A DNA stretch of 64,000 bases from Amyelois transitella (Eukaryota; Arthropoda; Insecta; Lepidoptera; Pyralidae): assembly GCF_032362555.1 (NCBI RefSeq), contig NC_083529.1, positions 1,054,001 through 1,118,000 of the forward strand, in the 5' to 3' direction. The notes beneath the pieces are model-generated. The model made no database searches. It was not told where the DNA came from and saw nothing but the letters and a program-made list of their open reading frames with translations. Shown here one piece after another: positions 10,901-22,900 of the stretch (position 1 is its first letter; each line of letters opens with the position of its first letter). The position numbers were made by a program, and so were the translations under genes.

Positions 10901-13900
10901 GTTAGTATCTCGTAACACAAGTTTCGAACTTACTTCGAGGCTAACTCAATCTGTGTAATTTGTCCCGTATAAAAAAAAAAAAATGTACTTTTTATATCAT
11001 ATGTACAATTTATGTAAACACATGAGACGCAATAAATGATTGAGTATTGAGTATACAGACGGCTGTATACATTGCGGGATACACAGAGGCGACAGTCTTG
11101 AAAACACTGAGAGGTCATGTCTACCTTTATGGCTTAACGGTGGAATTGAGATTCAAATAATAACAAGTTGCTAGCCAATCATCTGCAAGAATAAGCTTAA
11201 GTTTATTAGCCATTCCCTTAATCGCCGTGTAGCGGGAGCGATGATTCGGCTCGACCGCCACCAAAGGGAAGATCTTCCTGTAGGCTGGTGTGATGCCTGG
11301 GGAACCGCGCGACAGACGATGTTGTTTCGGAGGTTGTATATATAGCTCCAATCCGTGAAATCTTTGCTTGCGCGATTTAGCCTTTTCGCTGTTTATGACT
11401 GATAGCGTCATTCTTTTTTTTTTTATTTTTGTAACTTGTGACGTTTAGATTTCGCCACAGCCTTTTCATGACAAGTTATGGGATTGGTCCTATTCTGTTT
11501 TAAGTGCACGGAACCGCACGGCACATTGTTACGCAATCGTTTTATAAATATTGATGTCTCCGCAGAAAGTATCAGAAACGCCGGCATCAGACACTGAAAA
11601 GGACACCACACAAACGCAAGACAATGTTACAGGTGAGTTTTTACATACATACATATGATCACGTCTATATCCCTTGCGGGGCAGACAGAGCCAGCAGTCT
11701 TGAAAACAACTTAGTCGTATTTACGACATCCATGGGGAAAAAGTCCTATTCTTGTTTGTATTGGTGCCGGGAACCACACGGCACTTTTTATTTTATAACA
11801 AGCTCTTATGTCATTGGTTTCATATTCATTTTCATTATTTTTCAACATCGTACTAATATTATAAATGCGAAAGTTTGTGAGTATGTCAATATGGATGTTT
11901 GTTATTCTTTCACACAAAAAACTACTGAACCGATAACGATGAAATTTGGTATGTGGGCAGCTGAAGACCCAGAATAACATATAGGCATATAATGTAATAA
12001 TCCTATTTTGGCGGATCTTATGAACGCACTACATTTAATATTACTCTTATGTCCTTCTTAGTAATTTTACTATTATGCGCAGTCTTAATAGTCCGGTTAA
12101 ATTGAACCAAATAAATAAAGAGTGAAGCTACATAAATGATACATTAAAGATAATGTTATAATCTACAATTTATGTCTTAAAGTCATTTTCAAGTCAAGAT
12201 AAAAATTATCATTTTGATGCAAATATATTTGTATAATTTTCCAAACAGCGACACCAGATAAACCGAGACCGAAAAGGACAAGAAGAGGACAAAAAGCGGC
12301 GTAAGTATTATTTAAAACTAGCGAACTGCCCCGACTTCGCACGGGTAGCATTTATAGATAAAATAAAATAAATATATACGGGACAAATTACACAGATTGA
12401 GTTAGCCCCGAAGTAAGTTCGAAAACTTGTGTTACGAGATACTAACTCAACGATACTATATTTTATAATAAATACTTGGATAGATAAACATCCAAGATCT
12501 AGACCAATCAGAGAAAGTTCGTTTCTCATCATGCCCTGGGCAGGATTCGAACCCGGGACCTCCTGGGTCACAAACAAGTCAAATATTTATAGATATTTAA
12601 ACCTTGCTCAGAAAACTCTCTTTCCAACATTTCAAACGGGAACAAAATCTGTCAACAAGTTACCAGGATGACTTATTACATACATACAAATAGACAGGGA
12701 AAATATGGGGGACTTTGTGGCGATATCTATACGCCACAAGTCACAAAAATAAAAAATAGAATCACGCGACGCTATCAGTCATAAACACCGGGAAACCTAA
12801 ATCGCGCAAGCAAATATTTCAAAAGCCAATAGTCGCAAGACACAAATGGCTCCATTTAGCTGAATTCATTCAAGTACAGATAACATTAAGATACAGTGAA
12901 ATTTTGCTAGCCCATCGCTTAAAAGAATACCTCATTTTAGCCTATCCCTTGATTGATATTTAAAACAAGAAGCAGCTTTAGCAACATACAATGTTTTATC
13001 TTTGCTACCAGACCTCTATACCTAAGAAATATTTGTGAAATAAATTTTGTAATTCCAGAGAAAAAGAACAACCGAAACCGGAAGAGCCAAAACCAAAAGA
13101 AATCTCGGAACCAGAACCGATACCAGAACCAGAACCAACACCGATACCAGAACCAGAACCAACATCGGTACCGGAACCGATACTCAAACAAGAACGGGTA
13201 TCGGAACCACAATCCCCTATTCTGCTACCGAAATTGCCAAAAGAGACCAAAAAGAAGGAGATTAAATCCAAAATTCCTGTCAGCGATAAGAAAGATGCCA
13301 CTCCAGAGACTAAAAATAAGGTAAGGAAAATTTACATGCATATCATCACGTCTATATCCCTTACGGAGTAGACAGAGCCACCAGTCTTGAAAAGACTGAA
13401 TGGCCATGTTCAGCTGTTTGGCTTTAAGATAGAATTGCGTTTCAAATAGTGACAGGTTGCTAGCCCATCGCTTAAAAGAAGAATCCCAAGTTACAAACTA
13501 ATCCCTTATTGGCGTTTTACGAAATCCGTGGGGAAGAGATGGAGTAGTCATATTCTTTTTTTCTATTGGTGCCGGGAACCACACGGCACTTTTTTGCATA
13601 CTTAAAATTACGACTCTTTGACGCAGATGGAGACAACTTTCCACTTGCCACGATACTCATAACTCTTTTTATGCAAGCTGTAGTAGTGGAAAGTCATATC
13701 ACGTCTTTATATTTTACGGAGTAGACAATTGTCTTTACTGTAAAAAGCCAACTGTCTTTTTACAGAAAATAATTTTCTTTTTTCTTTTTTTTTGGGACGA
13801 AATACACTGATTGAGCCTCGAAGTAATTTCTAGACTTGTGATACGAGATACTAACTCAACGATACTATATTTTATAATAAATACTTATATAGATAAACAT

Positions 13901-16900
13901 CCAAGACCCAGGTCAATCAGAAAAAGTTCTTTTCTCATCATGCCCTGACCGGGATTCGAACCCGGGACCTCCGGTGTCGCAGACAAGCGTACTACCGCTG
14001 CGCCACAGAGGCCGATAATTTTAATTACGTTTAACAGGAAGTCCACGAGCCTGAAGCAGTTAACTCCATGGACGAAACGAGGGTGCTACACAAGATGGAC
14101 ACGACAGTCACTCTCGATATGGACAAGACTGTGGTTCTACCTAACGGAGTGTATAATCATGCTCCTGTCACACCTAACAATCTTGTAAGTTATTTATTTG
14201 AAGAAATATTCGTAATGAAAAAGTTAGTTTTACATTCATTTTGAGCCTTTTGGGGTGGAAACCTTGGGTCCTTGAGATCCATTAATTTTTAATGGGTACA
14301 ATTTAAGGGCTCACCAAAATAGCTTTTGTTTTCCAAATTTTAGTACCCAGTAAAATAAATTAACTCCATATAAATTAAAATCAATCTATACTTAGTTTCC
14401 CAAAGTAAAACGTATTAAGCTTCAAAATAAGTATACACACGTCAGAATAATCGTACGTTGTGTACAAATATTCTTTTTGATTGCCAAAATGGATAAATGC
14501 TCACCAAATATTGTTTCATTAAAACAGTAACATTGATACCAAAATGTACAGTTCAAATTTGCTTTATTGTAATCAAATTATGTAACCAAAATCCAAAATA
14601 TATGATGGTCAAGCTAAGATTACGTAATATAAACGTAATATATACGTAAAATATAAAGTGCCATTGATTATTTTTAAGTACAAATTAATCTTATAAGATA
14701 AGATTGTATAAGACTGTAATTATTGTGTTCCTTTTGAAGTGCCATTGATTATTCTTAAATTAATCTTATGAACACTTTAATAAAATTTCTGTTTTAATTT
14801 AGATTTTTTATTTCCTCATCTACCAATGGTTTGTTTCATTGTATACCTTAGTCATTATGTGTTGCAATAATTGACAACAAAGTAATTATGTAACTGCATA
14901 AAAATATATAATTAAATGCATAATGCATTAATTATGTAACTTGTGTTTGGTGTAATCAATATTATATTTGGTATGAAAAAAATATTTGCGGTTGACTGTA
15001 ATTTTTTCCCTCAGCATAGATAACTTAAATGAAAGTAATAAAATAAAATATTGGTAACACCTCCTTAGCGATAATTTACAAAATTTGGACTCAAATTGAC
15101 TTTAAAGGTGTGTATTTATTTTTATAGAATGTAATAAAAAGCAAAATAGCTTTATTTCTAGAATATTTTGTGATACACAATTTGGTGAGCATTTATCCGT
15201 TATGGCAGGCACTTCGAATTTATTGGAAGTAATATAGGTGCATTTCTGGTAGGCGTTTAAACACAAGCCATTTTTAATTTTTCATTCCAAGAGATTGATC
15301 GAGGTATCCCGTGTCTTCTTAGGTCTTATATTAAGTATACGTGATCATATGTATAACTTTGTTTCAGGGCAACATGAACGCGACAGTTGTAATCGAGAAA
15401 TTCACCAGGGAAACTATTGTTTTGCAAAAGCAAAACGCTATTATGGACGCCACAGTAGTTATCGATAAAGGTGAGAAATTCAATTTTATTTTTAAACCCC
15501 GACGCAGAAAGAGGTGTGTTATAAGTTAGTTAGTGTTTGTCTGTGTCATCATAACTTAGAAACTGACGAAGCGAATTATTTTTGTGATTTACGTGCGAGT
15601 GTTCTTATATGTGTTTTTGACGGCGGCGCAGCGGTAGTTAAACCTGGGTGCAAAAAGAGTCAAAGTGTTATATGGCTTACATACTGCAAATATTGCGATT
15701 CTTAAATATTATAATTATATGAGTAAATAATAAATATATAACTACGTGACAAATTTCACAGATCGAGTTAGCCTCGAAAGAACGAACGATACTATATTTT
15801 ATAATAAATACTTATACATCATTCAGGCCAATCAGAGAAAGTTCGTTTCTCATCATGCCCTGGTCGGGATTCGAACCCGGGACCTCCGGTGACACAGACA
15901 AGAGCACTACCGCCGCGCCATAGAGGCCGTTAATTAAATTAATAATATCATAGTATCGCTAAAACCTATTCATTTATCCTACTAATCCTACTAATATTAT
16001 AAATGTGAAAGTTTTTGAGTGACGAGATGTCAGTATGGATGTTTGTTACTCTTTCTCGCAAATACTACTGAACCGATTAAGATGGAATTTGGTATGTAGT
16101 TAGCTGAAGACCCAGAATAACATATAGGCAATTTTTTATCCCGGAGTTCCCGCGAGATTGATAGGGTTTCCATGCGGACGAAGTCGCGGGCGGCCTGTAG
16201 AATAGAATAGATTTATTTTCAAAATTGGATACAAGGTATCACTTATTGATGTCACATAACTTAAATCTAATTATAACTACTACCGCTTCCAAAGCGCATG
16301 TGTAGAAGAAGCGGCGGAACAAACTACACTGCAGCATTTTCATCGGACGTCAATTTACAAATATAGATCTCTTAAATCTAAATCGTGGACGAATGCACAA
16401 TCTTTGCTTGCGCGATTTAGACTTTTCGCTGTTTTTGACTGTAAGCGTCGCGTGATATTGTTTTTTTTTGGTGACTTGTGGCGTAGATATGTCGCCACGT
16501 ACATTACCAGCTTTCAACCCGCAGCTTCGTCCGCGTGAATTTAGCGCCACCTGCAGCATTTTCATCGGACGTCAATTTACAAATATATAGATAGATCTCT
16601 TAAATCTAAATCGTGGACGAATGCACATTGTCTACATTAAAAAAGAAACATGAAATAATTATTTTATATCCAACTAGAGGCCGCCCGCGACTTCGTCCGC
16701 ATGGAAACCCTATCAATCCCGCGGGAACTCTGGGATAAAAAGTAGCCTATGTGTTATTCTGGGTCTTCAGCTACCTACATACCAAATTTCATGGTAATCG
16801 GTTCAGTAGTTTTTGCGTGAAAGAGTAACAAACATCCATACATCCATACAAACTTTCGCCTTTATAATAGTAGTAGGATGACTGTTCTGTTTTTGTTATA

Positions 16901-19900
16901 TTTATTTTTATGTGCAATAAAGAGTTTACAAACAAACAATAAATATACTATTTATTTATATTGACAGATCCAAATGCAGTGAACATAAGCGAGGACAACT
17001 CGATATTGACCGACGACAATAGCGATTTACACGAACAGACGCCTCCCAAACAGATACCCGTTGCGCAGCCCACGTGAGTTAGATAAATCAGTGTTAATAA
17101 CGTGTGCCGTGTGGTTCTCGGCACTGATAGGGAAAAGAATAGGGCCACTCTTCATCTGTTTCCTAAGGATGTTGTAAAAGGCGAGTAAGAGATAGGCTTA
17201 TTAACTTGGGATTTTTTAACAATGTCGTAAAAGGCGACTAAGTAATAGGCTTACACTTGGGTGAATATAGGAGATTCATAATTCAGTTTTCATGTCAGAC
17301 AAAGGTATTAAAAGTTATGAGGCTGCATACATACATATGGTCACGTCTATATCCCTTGCGGGGTAGACGTAGCTAACAGTCTTGAAAAGACTGAATAGCC
17401 ACGTTCAGCTATTTGGCTTAATGATAGGATTAAGATTCAAATAGTGACAGGTTGCTAGCCCATCGCCTAAAAAAGAATCCCAAGTTTGTAAGCCTATCCT
17501 TTAGTCGAATTTAACGACATCTATGGGAATGAGATGGAGTGGTCCTATACTTTTTTGTATTGGTGCTGGGAACCACTTGGCAACTTTTTTTTTACTTTAT
17601 ACTCAAAATAGCCTTTTTTGCAGTAATATATGTATTTTATAATGAAATAATTACAGATCAGCCGTAAAAGAGAAGGTGCAACAGTTCGAGGAAATGGCTT
17701 CTAGAGTTACACGGACCAAAACCAGGGCCATGGCTAAAAAGGTGATTTAAACATACATACATACATATGATCACGTCTTTATCCCTTACGGGGTAGACGG
17801 AGCCAACAGTCTTGAAAAGACTGATAGGCCACGTTCAGCTGTTTGGCTTAATGATAGAATTGAGATACAAATAGTGATGGGTTGCTAGCCCATCGCCTAA
17901 AAGAAGAGTCACAAGTTTATTAGCCTATCCCTTAGTCGCCTTTTACGACATCCATGGGAACGAGATGGAGTGGTCCTTGTGTGTGTCCTTGTGCCACATC
18001 TTGTGCCACACAGAATACTGTGTGGCACAAGATTTTGCAAGTTTGCACTCGTGATTAAAATTTTATTGATAACTAGAGGCCGCCCGCGACTTCGTCGGCG
18101 TGGAATCATTCCCGCGGGGACGGATTATCCCGGTAAAAGTAGCCTATATGTTATTCTAGGTCTTCAGCTACCTATATATGTACCAAATTCCATCGTAATC
18201 GGTTCAGTAGTTTCTGCGTGAAAGAGTAACAAAGATCCATTCTGACATACAAACTTTCGTATTTATAATATTAGTAGGATGTGCTAGCTACTTAGACGAT
18301 GCATTTGCAAATATGAACTCGATCTTGTATACCATACAGCGACTAAGAAAATGGCCTATGGACTTTGGGATTCTTCTTGTAAGCGACGGGCTTGCAGCAA
18401 CCTGTTACTTTATATGAATCTCAATTCCATCAGTAAGCTAAACATGTGCTATCCCTTAGTCGCCTTTTACGACATCCATGGGAAATAAATGAAGTGGTCC
18501 TATATTATTTTTTCTATTGGTGCCGGGAACCACACACGGATTAAATTTTTTTAATTTTATTCAGGAGGACTCTACCGAAAACCAGACGCCACCTGATAAA
18601 GTGTCAAAGATAATTCTATCAGCCGAGACTCTCAACAAGATGAACAGTCTCATATTCAACGGGAAACCACCACAGGTATGTTGTATAGATTCATGAGGGC
18701 AATAGGAAATGGTCATTGACTCATCATGTCTCGTATAAATTTGTCACGGGAGCGATGATTCGGACTCGACCGCCACAAAGGGAGGATCTTCCTGAAGGGG
18801 TGCCTGGGGAAATGGAAATTCCTGAAGGGTTTTGTCGGAGGTTGTATGTATATATGCTCCAATCCGTGAAATCTTTGCTTGCGCGATTTAGACTTTTCGC
18901 TCTTTTTGACTGTTAGCGTCGCGTGCTTTTGTTTTTTTGTGACTTGTGGCGTAGATATGTCGCCAAGTAGATTATCATCAGCTTTTAACCCGCAGCTTCG
19001 TCCGCGTGAATTTAGTGCCACCTGCAAAATTCAATAGGTATTTCAAGATTCAACAAACAAACAAGAGGAAGAGAGGAAGCCTTTTTGATATTCACAAAAA
19101 CGCACAAATTGTAAAATCCTGTTACTTAGTATAGTTAAGTTTGTGATATCAAATAAAATATTTTTCTTTCTTTCTTTCAAACAAATAAACTAGCAATTTA
19201 TATCCATAGATTTCAAGTTCAGCCTCGAAGCCGCGCGCCGCTGTTCCGGTTCCGGTCAAGACAGTGCCTGCTTCAGCGTCCAAGGCTCACGCCATCAGCC
19301 GGGCCAGGGAGGAAGAGAGACGCAAGAGTTTGGAGAAAGAGGACGCCAGGAAGAAGAAGGAAGCTTTATTGGAAGCCAAGAGGGAACAGCAGAGACGGTG
19401 AGTGGCATTGGCATCGCGCGACTTTCATGACCTCCTTCACCTTGTATGACTTAATTTGACCTTCCTGACCTCGCGTGACCTTCCTGAACTCATGTGACCT
19501 TCCTGACACCACGTGACCTCCTTGACCTCCCTGATCTCACGTGACCTTCATGACTATGCGACCTCGTTGTGACCTTTTATGACTTCATTTGACTGTCGTG
19601 ACCTTAACTGACCTCATATGACCTTCGTGACCTTTTTATTTATTTCGTCAATCTTCGTTCAGCATCAAACAGGTACCTATTTTGCTAATAGCTATATATT
19701 ATTTTTTTGTGGGGTCCCCAACGTGACGTACCTATTTCTTATAAAAATTACTTTATACAAACTGAGACCTTAAGATTAAGTTTCTTTAATTATTTCTTGC
19801 TTTTTAAAGGAACCTTGAAAACCTTGCGCACATGCCTAATAAAATGTGAGTCAAATTTTGTATACTTGATTAAGTAATCAATACTCTCTTTCGGTGAACT

Positions 19901-22900
19901 CATGAACACACATACAATTTTTTTGTATTACGCCAAGAACATTCGACTCAATATCAATATTTTATATCAGTGAAGAACGGAAACCTTAATCTATAACAAC
20001 TCTTGTACCAAAAGATAATTTAATGCGGCACCTACGCCATTAATTAAGTAAATACTTCAAGACAGACACGTCAAACCAACCCCTCTTTTTTCGTCGACGG
20101 TTGAAGTTAGTTGATATTTTGTTAATTCATATAAATAAATATATACGAGACAAATTATACAGATTGAGTTAGCCTTGAAGTAAGTCCGAGACTTGTGTTA
20201 CGAGATGCTTACTCAGCGATACGATATTTATTATTTTAGATAACTGCATAAATTTAACTGTTAAGTGTACTTATGTAAAAGATATTTAAAAACGTTAAAA
20301 GAAAATTATCGGTTCATATTTCAGAAAGTACGAAAAAAATAAAAGTATCAAAATCCACGATCCTAAATACGTCATATCACCCCGGCCGGCGGAAAAGCGA
20401 CGCGTAAGATTCAGAGGTCAACGACACAATTCATTCAGCTGAGCGATCTCGACAACTCTGTACTTTACTTGATCTTGATACTAGAAAAATAATTTATTTT
20501 TCAGACATTATATTTACATGTTTAGTTTTAATTTCTTTTTGTAGTATTGGTCATTAATAAAGCGTGTGATGTAGTTTTTGAGGGTTTTTTAAATGTGAAA
20601 ATGATGACATTGAATTTAAATAAAAATAGGCTCAAACGGCTCAGAAGCATGGGTATAGTCTATGTTTAAAAGGATGATATATATATCTATCTATATATAT
20701 ATATAGATAGATATATATATATATATATCTATATATATATATCTTTTTGTTCAGGAAACGCGAAGAGAAAATGGCCGCCGCGGCCGCAGCGCGCTCGGCG
20801 GCGGACCGCGAGCGAGCTTTACAACTAGAGGCGGCGGCGCGCGAGCGGCGCGAGAAGCAGGCCACCGCCGAGCTCGGCAAGGTGGAGCGCGTGCGCGAGG
20901 CCGAGCGGGTATGTGCCGATTTTGTTTGTTTGTTTGTCTCTTTATATAGTATATGTCTGTTGGTGGAAACAATGTGCCGTGTGGTGTCCCGGCACCAATA
21001 CAAATAAAAGAATAGGGCCACTCCATCTCTATCATATGGATGTCGTAAAAGGCGACTAAGGCTTACAAACTTGGGATGCTTTTTTAGGCGATGGGCTAGC
21101 AACCTGTCACTGTTTGAGTGTCAATTCTATCATTAAGCCAAAAAGCTGAACGTGGCCGTTCAGTCTTTTCAAGACTGTTGGCTCTGTCTACCCCGCAAAG
21201 GATATAGACGTGACCATATGTACTCGTATGTATGTTTGTTGAAATAAATAATTTTAATTTACAGAAAAAGCAAGAAAACGCGCGCAAAGCGGCCGAAATA
21301 GAAGAGAGGCGGCGCGCTGAAGAACTTAAACAGAAGCAGAAGTTGGAAGAAGAGCAGAGAAGAGAAGCCGCGAGAAGGAAGCAGATTGAGGAGGCCGAGG
21401 CGTAAGTGTATATTTATAGTATTATATTTTTTTACAGAGTAGACAAAGTCGGTCGGTGGTCGAATAGGTAAGGTGCCCGGTTAAAATACATTATGCGTAT
21501 AAAGGCATAGGTTCAAATCCGGCCGAAAATCGGCCATGTACTAAAGACTATTTTCTAAGTTATGTCCATTAGTTTGAATACCAACCGATGCTCTTACGGT
21601 GAGGGAAAACATCGTGAGGTACCCTTCCTCATTTAGGCAACTGGATGTGTAACCATGATCCAAACATTAGGCTTAAATTCTTATTTGTTACAGTACCAAG
21701 AAAGAGGCAGCACTGATGGCGAAGGAAATAGAGAAGAGACAGAAGGAGTACCTTGAGAAACACAAGTTGAAACAGAAGATGGAGGATAGAAGTGAGTGTA
21801 TTTTAATGTTATGAATGAAATGTATGTGTCCGATTAGTTTTCCAATTTTTACAATAGATGGCGTGCTTCCATATTAAAACGTTGCGTATATTGCGTACCT
21901 AGTACCCGAAACCACCGAGCTTGCATGAAGAGAGTTATGAATGTGGATGAAGCGAGGGAAGTATTCAGAGATCGTGGCAAGTGGAAAGAGGTAGTCTCTG
22001 CCTACCCCTCCGGGAAAGAGGCGTGATTTTATGTATGTATGTATGTTTGCATGTATTATTTTTATATAGTTTTTCGCAATTTTTGTAACAGACAATCTTT
22101 AATACAGATTACTTCTAATTCAATGTTTAATTTTTGGACCGAGTATGGCAATGTCTAGGTAGCCAGTATGTTTTGAAAATTATTTAAGGTTATAGATAAT
22201 TGTCACTTGCTTGTTTACACCGTGTAAGTGTTAAATTTTTAAAATTGATAGTCATTTTAGCAATTTTATGAACACATTTTTGCTGTTTCTTAAAAATACA
22301 AGTTAAAAGCGTTTTCTTAAAGCATTAATTTACTAACTCTAATTATAAATAAGTCAAAAGTTAATTTTAACAAAACACTTATTCTAATTCTAATTGATAA
22401 TTATTTTTAAAAATTTGGAATATTTAAAAAAAAATCCCTCTTTTTTTTCCCCCTCCCAGTGCACAACACCCCTCTCAAACTGGGCACTCCCGGCGCTTAC
22501 TACCCCCCGCTAGATCCGGTGTACATGGCGGACGGGTTCCAGTACCTCAACTCTGATGAGGAAGAGGAGGCGTCTGATAGGCCGCAACCGGCTTGGAGTA
22601 CTTCTAAGGTATGTTACCATTAGAATTTTGTTGAGAAATGTAGAATAAACTTCTTGGTTTAACTTTTTGGTGTCAGAAGTGGGATAACAATAAAAAGATT
22701 TAATGTAAATTTAAATGGTAACCTTAAGTGTAAATTACTATGCAATAAAGATATTACAAACAAACAAACAAACAGGATTACTTCACAGGTATGTTACTAT
22801 CATAAACTCACTTGGAAATGTAGAAAACCCTCAACCTAAAAAGTATGTTAGATCTGTCTTCGTCATGAGAGCGGTATTGTTATCCCACTTCTGAAGAATA

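Noticed and set aside
12953-13324. 123-codon plus-strand frame rich in Asn/Arg/Gln
   Set aside because: Out-of-frame reading of INCENP exon 10; the in-phase frame gives the Glu-Pro linker and joins both neighbours.
20641-21102. 153-codon minus-strand frame
   Set aside because: It is a shadow of INCENP exon 17 plus the AT repeat and an R1 copy.
21450-21670. CRISPR, phage or bacterial systems anywhere in the window
   Set aside because: All genes have GT..AG introns and eukaryotic families; repeats are transposon-derived, with no spacer-repeat arrays.
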